Assembly: GCA_046330285.1 (NCBI GenBank)
Contig: JAXLSX010000005.1
Span: 124,001 to 188,000 of the forward strand
Length of the DNA stretch: 64,000 nt
DNA from: RHKX01 sp046330285
GTDB lineage: Bacteria > Actinomycetota > Thermoleophilia > Solirubrobacterales > 70-9
Direction of reading: 5' to 3'
Shown: piece by piece, positions 23,436 to 32,135 of the stretch
How the letters are laid out: every line of letters begins with the position of its first letter
Position numbering within the stretch: the stretch's first letter is position 1
The notes under the pieces: generated by a model
The model's input: the letters and a program-made list of their open reading frames with translations, nothing else
Database searches by the model: none
Told to the model about the DNA's origin: nothing
Position numbers and translations under genes: made by a program

Positions 23436-26231
23436 ATGACACCCGCGGCAGGGGCGATGCTCGAGAGGGAGGAGGAGCTCGAAGCGCTGAGCGGGCGGAT
23501 CGAGCGCGCCGCGAACGGCGACGGGTCGCTGATCGTCGTCGAGGGGGTCGCGGGGATCGGCAAGACGACGCTGCTCAGCGCCGCCACGGCGATGGCCGAG
23601 GAGCGGGGCATGATCGTCCTGCGGGCACGCGGCGGCATCCTCGAACAGCAGCTCGAGTACGGCGTCGTCCGCCAGCTCGTCGAGCGCCACGTCATGCGCG
23701 CCGAGCCCGAGCGGCGCGCCGAGCTCCTGGCCGGCCCGGCGGCCCCGGCGGCGACTGTGCTCGGCCTCGCCGAGCCCCGCGGCGACGGGGGTCCCGGCTA
23801 CGACCCGAGCGTCGACATCCTCAACGGCCTCCACTGGCTGACCGCGAACATCGCCGAGCGGGCTCCGGTGCTGATGCTGATCGACGACGCCCAGTGGGCC
23901 GACGTCGCCTCCCAGCGCGCCGGCGGCTACATGGCGCGACGGCTCGAGGGCCTCCCGATCGCGATGCTCCTCGGCGTCCGCACCGACGAGGCGAGCCCCG
24001 AGGCGGCGGTGCTCTCCGCGCAACTGCAGACGAACGATCCCCTCTACGTGCGCCCGCGGCCGCTCTCGGTCGATGCGACGACGGCGATCCTCGCCGACGC
24101 GTTCGGAGGGCGCGAGATCCCCGCCGAGCTGAGCGCGGCATGCCTTGCGGCGAGCGGCGGCAACCCGTTCTTTCTGACCGAGCTCGCTGCCGAGGTGGCC
24201 GGTGCCCACGACGCCCCCGGGGAGGTGCCGCTCGCGTCGGTCGCCGAGTCGGGGCCCGTCGCGGTGCGCCGCTCGATCCTGATGCGCCTCGGCCGCCTCG
24301 GCGAGGATCCGCTGCGGTTGGCTCGGGCGCTGGCGACGCTCGGCGGCGAGGGCGAGGTCCGCCAGGCGGCCGCGATCGCCGGGCTCGACGAGGCGGATGC
24401 GGGTCGCGCCGCCGATCGGCTTCGCCGTGGCCACCTCGCCGCGGGCGAGCGCCCCCTCCGTCTCGTCCACCCGCTGGTCCGCGCCGCCGTCGCCGAGGAG
24501 ATGCCCGCGTCCGAGCGCGCCGACGGCCATCGGCGGGCGTTCGCGGCGCTTGCGGCCGAGGGCGCCACCGACGACGCGCTGCTGCCTCACGCGATCGCGT
24601 CGGCCCCCATCGGCTCACCCGAGGTCGTCGGGCTGCTCCGCCGAAGCGCCGACCGGGCCCTGCGCACCGGCAATCCGGCGACGGCCGCCGAGCTCCTCGG
24701 GCGCGCGCTCGCGGAGCCGCCCACCGACGACGAGCGCGGCGCCGTCCTCGCCGAGCTCGGCCGGGCCGAGGTCCGCGCCGGCGGGTTCGCCGAGGGCCTC
24801 GCCCATCTCGACCAGGCGCTCGCCGTCGTCGGCGACCGCGAGGCCCGCGCCGAGGTCCATCGCGACCGGGCCTTCGCGGCGTTCGCCGGCACCGGGATGG
24901 CGGACGCTCGCGAGCTGGTCGGCGACGCGCTGGCCGACCTCGGGGGCGAGGGCGATGCGCTGCAGCTCGAAGCGGACCTGGCTCTCCTCGCCTGGCTCTC
25001 CGGCGCCGAGTCCGATCCAGGGCTCGACCGCCACCGCGACGTCGCCGGGACGACGGCGGCCGAGCGGACCGTACTCGGGATCCTGGCCCAGGCCGAGCAG
25101 TCCCGGGGGGAGGACCCCGCCGCCGTCGTCGATCTCGCCGAGCGCGCGCGCGGCGGCGGCAGGCTGATCGCCGAGGACACCTCGGAGGCCCTGTCCTGGT
25201 ACCTGGCCGTCTACGCCCTGCTGACGGTGGAGGCGCTCGAACCGGCGCGGGCGAGCATCGAGCAGGCGCTGGCCGACGCCAAGCGCCGCGGTTCCGCCTT
25301 CGCCCATGCCGGCGCGCTCGGCGCCCGCGCTGTGCTCGCCCTCAACGAGGGCCGTCCCCGCGACGCCGAGGCCGATGCCCGCGACGCCGCCGCGGGGCCG
25401 ATCCCGCCGACGATGGCTCCGGTCAACTCGGCGTTCCTCGTGATGGCGCTCGCCGACCAGGGGGACCTCGAGGGGGCCGCGGCCGAGCTCGCCGCGGGAG
25501 GGATCGACTCGGGTCCCGGCGGGCCGACGGTCCTCCGGTTCGTTCCCTGGGCGCGCGCCCGGCTCCGTGAGCTCGAGGGCGACCTCGCCGGCGTTCGCGA
25601 AGCGGTCGCCCCGCTGGCGGCCGACGACGAAGCGGGCGGCCCGATGCGAGCGCTCGCCTGGCGCGCCCTGCTGGCGCGGGCGGTCGCCAGGGGCGGGGGT
25701 GGGGAGGAGGCCGCCGCGCTCGCCGCCGAGCACCTGCGCTGGGCGGAGCGGTGGGATCGCCCTGCCGCGCTCGGGATCGCCCGCCGGTCGCATGCCGTCG
25801 CCGGACCGGCGGAGGAGCGGGTCGAGCGCCTCGAGGAGGCGGTGGCGACCCTCGCCGTGTCGCCGGCCCGCGTCGAGCGTTCCCGCGCCGAGCTCGATCT
25901 CGGGATCGCGCTGCTCCGCGGCGGCCGCCGCAACGACGGATCCGCAGCCCTCGAGCGGGCGCTCGAGGTCGCCCTCGAGCAGGGTGCCCGGGGCGTCGCA
26001 CGGGCGGCTGCCGAGGAGCTCGAGATCGCGGGCGCGCCAGCGCGCCGGCTCAGCTTCGACGAGCTGACGCCCTCGGAGCGGCGCGTCGCCGAGCTCGCGG
26101 CCGGCGGGGCCACGAACCGCGAGATCGCCGACCGCCTGTTCGTCACGCCGAAGACCGTCGAGAACCACCTGACCCGCGCCTACGCCAAGCTCGGAGTCGG
26201 CTCGCGGCGCGATCTCGACGCCGTCCTCTGA
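23436..26231 (+). CDS. Large ATP-binding LuxR-family (LAL) regulator
   Basis: A 931-residue STAND-type regulator. An AAA/NACHT-like ATPase sits at the N terminus, with Walker A GVAGIGKTT (residues 37-45) and a Walker B-like VLMLIDDAQWAD. A long alpha-helical TPR-like middle follows (about 350-860). The C-terminal LuxR HTH (about 870-925) has LTPSERRVAELAAGGATNRE and RLFVTPKTVENHLTRAYAKL. Such proteins act as inducer- and ATP-dependent activators. The next genes (65-aa protein, collagen-like secreted protein) are candidate targets by position only. Confidence 0.92.
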   Translation: MTPAAGAMLEREEELEALSGRIERAANGDGSLIVVEGVAGIGKTTLLSAATAMAEERGMIVLRARGGILEQQLEYGVVRQLVERHVMRAEPERRAELLAGPAAPAATVLGLAEPRGDGGPGYDPSVDILNGLHWLTANIAERAPVLMLIDDAQWADVASQRAGGYMARRLEGLPIAMLLGVRTDEASPEAAVLSAQLQTNDPLYVRPRPLSVDATTAILADAFGGREIPAELSAACLAASGGNPFFLTELAAEVAGAHDAPGEVPLASVAESGPVAVRRSILMRLGRLGEDPLRLARALATLGGEGEVRQAAAIAGLDEADAGRAADRLRRGHLAAGERPLRLVHPLVRAAVAEEMPASERADGHRRAFAALAAEGATDDALLPHAIASAPIGSPEVVGLLRRSADRALRTGNPATAAELLGRALAEPPTDDERGAVLAELGRAEVRAGGFAEGLAHLDQALAVVGDREARAEVHRDRAFAAFAGTGMADARELVGDALADLGGEGDALQLEADLALLAWLSGAESDPGLDRHRDVAGTTAAERTVLGILAQAEQSRGEDPAAVVDLAERARGGGRLIAEDTSEALSWYLAVYALLTVEALEPARASIEQALADAKRRGSAFAHAGALGARAVLALNEGRPRDAEADARDAAAGPIPPTMAPVNSAFLVMALADQGDLEGAAAELAAGGIDSGPGGPTVLRFVPWARARLRELEGDLAGVREAVAPLAADDEAGGPMRALAWRALLARAVARGGGGEEAAALAAEHLRWAERWDRPAALGIARRSHAVAGPAEERVERLEEAVATLAVSPARVERSRAELDLGIALLRGGRRNDGSAALERALEVALEQGARGVARAAAEELEIAGAPARRLSFDELTPSERRVAELAAGGATNREIADRLFVTPKTVENHLTRAYAKLGVGSRRDLDAVL

Positions 26232-26245
26232 ACACACCCCCCGCA

Positions 26246-26270
26246 CCCCCCAGGGGCTGAGTCAGGGGGG
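26246..26270 (+). terminator. GC hairpin after the LuxR gene
   Basis: CCCCCC (26246-26251) and GGGGGG (26265-26270) can pair around a 13-nt loop 15 bp after the stop. There is no T run, so termination strength is uncertain. Confidence 0.3.
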
Positions 26271-26314
26271 TAGTCCCTCATGCCGATCGGGGCCGGCCGG
26301 GCGAGGCTGCGGCC

Positions 26315-26512
26315 ATGACCTCGACCACGCCGATCGACATCAGGTGCCGGATCGACTCCATCGAAGAGCCGATCACGGGCCGGCTGCGCGACGAGCAGGG
26401 CAGATCGCGGGACTTCCGCGGCTGGATCGAACTTGCCGCAGCGTTGACCGCGCTGGTCGGGGAGGCACAACCACGAACGGAAGTTCCACGGAAGGAGAAC
26501 CACCATGAGTAA
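26315..26512 (+). CDS. Small conserved-looking hypothetical protein (65 aa)
   Basis: A 65-residue ORF, MTSTTPIDIRCRIDSI through FRGWIELAAALTALVGE. The G-R-L-R-D-x-x-G-R-x-R-D-F-x-G-W-x-E-L pattern looks like a compact folded domain rather than random reading frame. I have an impression of similar small proteins near large LuxR regulators in this group but cannot verify it. Its last codons overlap the next gene by 8 bases, and that gene's ribosome binding site AAGGAG lies inside it. Confidence 0.5.
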   Translation: MTSTTPIDIRCRIDSIEEPITGRLRDEQGRSRDFRGWIELAAALTALVGEAQPRTEVPRKENHHE

Positions 26513-27083
26513 CCCGAAGCCGTCGCGCCGTCCCTCGGTCGCGACCGTGATCGCATGTGTCGCCCTGTTCGCCGCCCTGTCGGGGTCGGCGCTCGCCGCC
26601 GGCCTGATCACCGGCAAGGACATCAAGAAGAACACGGTCACGAGCAAGAACGTGAAGGACAAGACGCTGAAGACGAAGGACCTGAGCAAGAAGACCGTCA
26701 GCTCGCTGCAGGGCCAGCAGGGGCCGCAGGGTCCCGCCGGGGTCGGCTCCGCCGAGTCCATCGCGAACGACGGCAGCGTCAACATCACCGCGAACAACAC
26801 CGTCGAGGTCCTGGCGAAGTCCGTGCCGGCCGGCCGGTACATCGTCTTCGGCAAGACGAACCTGTTCTCAGTCGGGACCGACCAGGTCGACTGCGTCCTC
26901 AACGCGGGCAACACCGAGCTCGACCGGATCGCCTGGAACCCGCCGGCCAACAACAAGCGGGCTCCGGTCTCGATGCAGGCGGTCACCGCCGGCAACGTCA
27001 CCGAGGTCAGCATGGAGTGCGCCACCGGGACGGTCTCCGGGTCGGCGTTCGATCGCAGCCTGATCGCCATCCCGATCGGCTGA
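26505..27083 (+). CDS. Secreted protein with short collagen-like segment (Solirubrobacterales-type)
   Basis: A 192-residue exported protein. The signal peptide is VATVIACVALFAALSGSALA. It is followed by a mature N terminus with repeated short Lys motifs (ITGKDIKKNTVTSKNVKDK), a short GPQGPAG collagen-like piece at about residue 75, and a C-terminal beta-rich domain with two cysteines (VDCVLN and MECATG). Families with this exact signal and KDIK/KNVK repeats are numerous in Solirubrobacterales, which is the best taxonomic marker in the window. Function unknown; surface display or matrix role possible. Confidence 0.8.
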   Translation: MSNPKPSRRPSVATVIACVALFAALSGSALAAGLITGKDIKKNTVTSKNVKDKTLKTKDLSKKTVSSLQGQQGPQGPAGVGSAESIANDGSVNITANNTVEVLAKSVPAGRYIVFGKTNLFSVGTDQVDCVLNAGNTELDRIAWNPPANNKRAPVSMQAVTAGNVTEVSMECATGTVSGSAFDRSLIAIPIG

Positions 27084-27108
27084 GCGCCGAATTCCGCGGC
27101 CGCCACGG

Positions 27109-27138
27109 CGCCACCGGCTCCAACCGGAGCCGGTGGCG
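27109..27138 (+). terminator. Strong stem-loop after the collagen-like gene
   Basis: A perfect 13-bp stem (CGCCACCGGCTCC / GGAGCCGGTGGCG) with an AACC loop begins 26 bp after the stop. It lacks a T run, as is common in GC-rich actinobacteria. The -10-like TAGTGT of the next gene follows immediately. Confidence 0.7.
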
Positions 27139-27139
27139 T

Positions 27140-27145
27140 TAGTGT
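27140..27145 (+). promoter_or_regulatory. Putative -10 element of the acylase gene
   Basis: TAGTGT follows the terminator stem by one base and lies 35 bp before the ATG at 27181. The intervening leader contains GGAGG- and GAGGAG-type ribosome binding sequences. Confidence 0.4.
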
Positions 27146-27180
27146 GCCGCGCGGGCAGGAGGAATCGAAGAGGAGTAGAG

Positions 27181-29568
27181 ATGCCGCTCAGGCCCAGGAT
27201 CGTCCCGCGTACTCTCGCCGCACTGGCCGTCGCCGTCGGTGCATTCGCGCTCGTCGCGCCGGCCTCCGGCTACGAGGTGAAGATCCGCGAGACCGCCTAC
27301 GGCATCCCGCACATCAAGGCGGACAACTACGGCTCCGCCGGATACGGCGTCGGCTACGCCTTCGCGAAGCAGAACATCTGCACGTTCGCGAACAACAACG
27401 TGACGACCTCGGCCCGCCGCTCGAAGTTCTTCGGTCCCGAGGGCACCTCGCCGCAGAGCGCATCCGGCCCGGTCAACAACCTCGACTCGGACTTCTTCTG
27501 GCAGTCGGTGATCGACTCGGGGCGGATCGAGAAGCTCCTGAAGGCGAAGGGGATCCAGAGTCCGTCGGACGACGCCAAGGCGGCGATCCGCGGCTACGCC
27601 GCCGGCTACAACGCCTACCTGAAGAAGACGGGTGTCGACAACATCCCCGATCCCACCTGCCGCGGCAAGAAATGGGTGAAGCCGATCGAGGCGATCGACG
27701 TCTGGCGGCGGATCTACCAGGCCGACCTGCTCGCGAGCGCTCAGAACTTCATCTCCGACTTCGTCGCCGCCCAGCCGCCGCCGTCGATGAACGCCGCTCC
27801 CGAGGTCTCGCTGCGGGATGCGGCGAAGGCCCTGCCCGGCAGCCCCTACGACGTCACCGACGACAACGCGGACGCGGCCAAGCTCGGATCGAACGCGCTC
27901 GGGATCGGCAAGGAGGACTCGCAGTCCGGCAACGGCCTCGTCCTCGCGAACCCCCACTTCCCGTGGAAGGGAATCGACCGCTTCTGGGAGTTCCAGATCC
28001 AGATCCCCGGTGAGATGAACGCGATCGGGTCGAGCCTGATGGGCTTCCCCGCCGTCAACATCGGCCACAACCGCCACGTCGCGTGGTCCCACACGGTCTC
28101 GACGGCTCAGCGGTTCACGCTGTTCGAGCTCGAGCTCGACCCGAGCGACCCGACCAGCTACATGTACGACGGCGAGTCGGTGCCGATGACGCACCGGACG
28201 GTGACGGTCCCGGTCAAGGGCGGCGGCAAGGAGTCGACGACCCTCTGGTACTCGCAGTTCGGGCCGATCCTCGCCCGTCCGAGCGTCGGGCTCAGCTGGA
28301 GCGACACGACCGTGTTCGCGCTCGGCGACGCCAACGATCAGATCCGCTCGGCCGACACCTGGCTGAACATGGACAAGGCGAAGAGCGCGAAGGATCTCGT
28401 CAAGGCCCAGTCGAAGTACCAGGGCAACCCGTGGGTGAACACGATCGGCGCCGACGACAAGGGCCGGGCGTTCTACACCGACGACACGGTGGTCCCGAAC
28501 GTCACCCAGGAGCAGATCGACACCTGCATCAAGCCCGGGATCTCGACGGTCATCCACTCCGCGGCCGGGATCATCCCGCTCGACGGCTCGACGCCCGCCT
28601 GCAACTGGGGGACCGACTCCGACGCGGCGGTGAAGGGGATCTTCGGCCCGTCGAACCTGCCGATCCAGTTCCGGGACGACTACGTCCTCAACGCCAACGA
28701 CTCCTACTGGCAGACGAACGCCCATGACCCGCTGACCGGGTTCAGCCCGATCATTGGCTGCGAGGACTGCGTCCAGGGCCTCCGCACCCAGCTTGGCCAC
28801 GAGATGGTCAGCCAGCGGATGGATGCCTCCGACGGGCTCGGCGGTACTCCCGGGTTCACGCTGAAGAACATGACGAACATGTGGCTCGGCGACCGCAGTC
28901 TCGGCGCGGAGCGGACCCGGCAGGGGCTCGTGAACATCTGCGAGGACAACCCGACGATCGGCGGCGTCGACGTCACCGAGGCGTGTCCGATCCTGGACGA
29001 GTACGACGAGACGGGCCTGCTCGACTCGCCCGGCGGCTGGCTCTTCAACATCTGGTGGCAGAAGTCCGGCGCCGGCACGTTCTGGAGCGTGCCCTTCGAC
29101 GTCAACCAGCCGCTGACCACGCCGAACACGCTGAACGAGAGCAACGCCGCCTCGATCGCCGCGCTCGGCGAAGCCGTCCAGGAGCTGCGCGATCAGGGAA
29201 TCCCGCTCGACGCGAGCTACGGCGACGTCCAGTTCGCGCTCGGGAAGAACGACAAGCACATCCCGATCCACGGCTGCTCGACCGGTTGCTGGCAGAACAT
29301 CAACTCGAACTTCGACCCGAACGATTCCGAGTACGCGTACGGACAGGTCAACTACGGCTCGAGCACGGTCCAGATGACCGAGCTCAGGCCGAAGGGCCCG
29401 AAGGGACACTGGCTGCTCACCTACTCGCAGTCGGAGAACAAGTCGAGCAAGCACTACAGCGATCAGACCGAGCAGTTCTCGGACAGCAAGTTCATCCCGA
29501 TGCGCTACACGAACGACGAGATCCGCAGCGACCCGAAGCTGAAGGTCACGAAGCTGAAGGGGAAGTAG
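27181..29568 (+). CDS. Secreted penicillin-amidase/AHL-acylase family Ntn hydrolase
   Basis: A 795-residue precursor. A signal peptide covers residues 1-29 (LAALAVAVGAFALVAPASG). The alpha chain and spacer run to the autocleavage point Gly236-Ser237 in KLGSNALGIG, which makes Ser237 the N-terminal nucleophile of the beta chain. Downstream, GLVLANPHFPWKG and IGHNRHVAWSHTVSTAQRF match the aculeacin A acylase/AhlM subgroup more than true penicillin G acylase. It should hydrolyse long-chain amides such as acyl-homoserine lactones or lipopeptides outside the cell. It begins after a strong terminator, so it is a separate transcript. Confidence 0.9.
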   Translation: MPLRPRIVPRTLAALAVAVGAFALVAPASGYEVKIRETAYGIPHIKADNYGSAGYGVGYAFAKQNICTFANNNVTTSARRSKFFGPEGTSPQSASGPVNNLDSDFFWQSVIDSGRIEKLLKAKGIQSPSDDAKAAIRGYAAGYNAYLKKTGVDNIPDPTCRGKKWVKPIEAIDVWRRIYQADLLASAQNFISDFVAAQPPPSMNAAPEVSLRDAAKALPGSPYDVTDDNADAAKLGSNALGIGKEDSQSGNGLVLANPHFPWKGIDRFWEFQIQIPGEMNAIGSSLMGFPAVNIGHNRHVAWSHTVSTAQRFTLFELELDPSDPTSYMYDGESVPMTHRTVTVPVKGGGKESTTLWYSQFGPILARPSVGLSWSDTTVFALGDANDQIRSADTWLNMDKAKSAKDLVKAQSKYQGNPWVNTIGADDKGRAFYTDDTVVPNVTQEQIDTCIKPGISTVIHSAAGIIPLDGSTPACNWGTDSDAAVKGIFGPSNLPIQFRDDYVLNANDSYWQTNAHDPLTGFSPIIGCEDCVQGLRTQLGHEMVSQRMDASDGLGGTPGFTLKNMTNMWLGDRSLGAERTRQGLVNICEDNPTIGGVDVTEACPILDEYDETGLLDSPGGWLFNIWWQKSGAGTFWSVPFDVNQPLTTPNTLNESNAASIAALGEAVQELRDQGIPLDASYGDVQFALGKNDKHIPIHGCSTGCWQNINSNFDPNDSEYAYGQVNYGSSTVQMTELRPKGPKGHWLLTYSQSENKSSKHYSDQTEQFSDSKFIPMRYTNDEIRSDPKLKVTKLKGK

Positions 29569-29574
29569 GAGCGG

Positions 29575-32013
29575 TCAGCGCGAGACGGTGACCCCGGATT
29601 CGATCCGGGTGTTCACGACGAGGACCTGCGTCCGCGGGTCGTAGCCCCATCCGCCCTGCAGGCGCTCGCCGTCGACGGTGACGACGCGCGGCCGGAACGG
29701 GTGGCGAAGGGTCGAGAGCGAGGCCTCGAGGTCGACCCTCATCGCGCGCGGCGAATCGACGCGGAGGCTCCAGGCGCCGTCGCCCTCGGTTGACGACAAC
29801 GTGCCGCCCTTGCCGAAGCGGGCGTCGCTGGTGCCGCGCGGCAAAGCGATCACGTGCAGGTGTCCGCGGCGGTCGCCGAGGCTGACGTGATCGTCGTCGC
29901 CGTAGCCGGCGAGCGTCTCGACGTTCGGCGGCAGCAGCGGCAGCAGCGTCCCGGCCCGGGCGAACACGGGGATCTCGCGCAGCGGAGCGTCGGCGTCGAC
30001 CGCGCGCGGGCCGCGGACGATCCGGGCCCGGTCACGGAGCCGGAACGAGCCGTTGCCGGGCCGGAACCCGACCGCGTCCCAGAGGTCGACCCACTCGCCA
30101 CGTGGCAGATACACCCGGCGCGAGCTAGCGCCGGGCTCGAACACCGGCGCGACCATCAGGTCGGGGCCGAACAGGTACTGGCCGTCGCGGCCGGTCGCGC
30201 GGGGATCGCGGGGGAAGGCGAGCGCGAGCTGGCGCATGATCGGCATCCCCGAGCGCGCGTAGGCGCGGTCGGCGGCGACGAGGTAGGGGTAGAGCTGGGT
30301 CCGGAGCTTCGCGTAGCGGCGGTAGATCGGGAGGGTCGGCTCCTCCCATACCTGCGGCCGCGCCGACTTCGGCACGCCGATCCCCTCGGCCTTCGTCCGC
30401 ATGACCCCGGAGAAGGCGCCGAACTCGATCCAGCGGGCGAGCAGTTCGGGGTCGAGCGTCTGGCCGGAGAGCGTGAAGAACCCGCCGATGTCGGAGCCCC
30501 AGAGGGAGACGCCGGAGAGGCCGATGCTGAGCGCCTCGCGGGCGGCCGACCGGAGCCCGTCGAAGTTCCACCCGGTGGTCGGGTCGCCGCCCCAGACGAT
30601 CTGGGAGAACGGCGCCGCCCCGGTGAAGCCGGAGCGGTTGAAGCGGATGATCGGCCGTCGTTTCGACTCGGCGTAGCGGAACCCTTCGCGGTGGTAGAGG
30701 ACCGGATAGCGGTTGTGCATCCGCTTCCCGTTCATGCCGCTCTCGGCCACCGAGTCGGGTGGGGTGTACTCGCCGTAGTCCTCCATCCAGCCGTCGTATC
30801 CGGCCCGGTAGGCGCGATCGAGGATCGAGCGGTAGATCGGGGCCGCCGCGGGATCGGTGAAGTCGAACATCCCGACCTGGGTGACCCCCGATCCGACGAA
30901 GGCGGTGAGGGTGTACGGCGAGCCGTCGCGATGCTCGAGGAAGGCCCCGGCGCCGACGGCCTCGTCGAACGGCTCCGTGTAGCTGGCGCAGATCGCCTCC
31001 CGCGTGTATGTCAACGCGGCGGCACCGGTCGCGTGGAGGTCAGCCGTGCGCAGGCGCTCCGCCGCCTCCTGGCCCTGGTCGGAGCCGCAGGGCATGTAGC
31101 GCATGTGGGTCTCGACGGCCGAATACGGCGCGTCCGCGTCCCGGAGGGCGCCGAGGTCGGCGAGCTCGTCGGGCGCGGTGTTCTGATGCCCGGTCTGCAC
31201 CCAGGGGCCGAACAGCCACGGCGCCGCCGGCCGCGGCTGGCGGCCGATCGTCGCCGTCAACCGCCGGAGGACGTCACGAGGCCGCGGGCCCGCGAAGAAG
31301 CTGAGCGACAGCTTGCGGGCGTCCGCCTCGACGCTCCACTGTCCCGCCGACTCGGTGCCGAGCCGGAACCTGCTCGTCTCGAGGTTGTTCGCGAGGACCC
31401 CGTAGCCGCGGGTCGACAACAGCCACGGCATCGGGAAGTAGGTCGCGTCGCTCCGTTGCCGGATCCCCCACGGAGGCACCGTTGCCGAGATCAACGGGTA
31501 CTCGCTCGACTGGTAGGGGCCCTCGCCGACGTAGTTCTCGACGACGTTGCCGCGCTGGTCGACGTGGTCGGAGCGCTCGCCGAAGCCGAGCATCCGCTCG
31601 GCGCCGGACGTCCGGAAGCCGATCCCGGTCGTCTCGACGGGGCCGCCCTCGACCTTCGCGTCGATCCGCTGGACGCCGCCGCGCTCCGGAGCGACGGTCA
31701 GGACGATCCGCCGCCCGCCGGGGTCGTCGGTCGCCAGGACCCAGCGGCGCGCGGCGCCGTCGCGGCTCGCGCGGAGGACGTTCGTCGCGTGATGCCAGGA
31801 GCCGTCCGCGAGGAACCCGAGGCGCCCGCCCGGGGCGTCACCGCCCCTGCCGGCCTCGCGCAGGAGGCCGTCGGCGGCGAGGCCGCGGACGGCGATCCGG
31901 CCGCTGCCGGGATCCACCGCGACGCCGGCGGAAGCCGACGCGGGCACCGCCAGTGCTGCGGCGGCGGCGAGGCACACGGCGGCGGCGGGGAGTCTCGGTC
32001 GCGGGACGGGCAC
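29575..32013 (-). CDS. Secreted glycoside hydrolase family 31
   Basis: An 812-residue exported glycosidase starting at GTG 32013, which places the signal peptide LPAAAVCLAAAAALAVPASA at the N terminus. The catalytic nucleophile is Asp412 in GWMEDYGEYTP, and the acid/base is Asp477 in WGGDPTTGWN. DIGGFFTLSG is typical of GH31. The D-[FY]-GEY-x-P form recalls sulfoquinovosidases (YihQ), but the position of the YihQ sulfonate-binding Trp/Arg loop reads ETHMRYMP here. An alpha-glucosidase or another alpha-glycosidase is therefore as likely. The ends of this gene and the convergent acylase gene are 6 bp apart. Confidence 0.88.
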   Translation of the reverse strand: MPVPRPRLPAAAVCLAAAAALAVPASASAGVAVDPGSGRIAVRGLAADGLLREAGRGGDAPGGRLGFLADGSWHHATNVLRASRDGAARRWVLATDDPGGRRIVLTVAPERGGVQRIDAKVEGGPVETTGIGFRTSGAERMLGFGERSDHVDQRGNVVENYVGEGPYQSSEYPLISATVPPWGIRQRSDATYFPMPWLLSTRGYGVLANNLETSRFRLGTESAGQWSVEADARKLSLSFFAGPRPRDVLRRLTATIGRQPRPAAPWLFGPWVQTGHQNTAPDELADLGALRDADAPYSAVETHMRYMPCGSDQGQEAAERLRTADLHATGAAALTYTREAICASYTEPFDEAVGAGAFLEHRDGSPYTLTAFVGSGVTQVGMFDFTDPAAAPIYRSILDRAYRAGYDGWMEDYGEYTPPDSVAESGMNGKRMHNRYPVLYHREGFRYAESKRRPIIRFNRSGFTGAAPFSQIVWGGDPTTGWNFDGLRSAAREALSIGLSGVSLWGSDIGGFFTLSGQTLDPELLARWIEFGAFSGVMRTKAEGIGVPKSARPQVWEEPTLPIYRRYAKLRTQLYPYLVAADRAYARSGMPIMRQLALAFPRDPRATGRDGQYLFGPDLMVAPVFEPGASSRRVYLPRGEWVDLWDAVGFRPGNGSFRLRDRARIVRGPRAVDADAPLREIPVFARAGTLLPLLPPNVETLAGYGDDDHVSLGDRRGHLHVIALPRGTSDARFGKGGTLSSTEGDGAWSLRVDSPRAMRVDLEASLSTLRHPFRPRVVTVDGERLQGGWGYDPRTQVLVVNTRIESGVTVSR

Positions 32014-32135
32014 GCCCGGATTATCGCGCCCTGCTTCGGTTTCCGTCGAACCGGAACACGGCTGTTCCACCCTTGATAGCGTCCGCCGACGCACGCCCCC
32101 GGGGAGGGGTACCACGCCATGGAGGAGAGACCATC

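Noticed and set aside
26268..26273. GGGTAG upstream of the 65-aa gene as a SigB-type promoter
   Set aside because: No GTTT-like -35 at 12-16 bp; the G run is more simply part of the GC hairpin.
27139..29454. 771-aa ORF antisense to the acylase gene
   Set aside because: Caused by extreme GC bias; the plus strand encodes an intact Ntn hydrolase with all motifs.
29854..32076. 740-aa plus-strand ORF opposite the GH31 gene
   Set aside because: Shadow frame. No recognisable motif, and the minus strand has complete GH31 catalytic residues.
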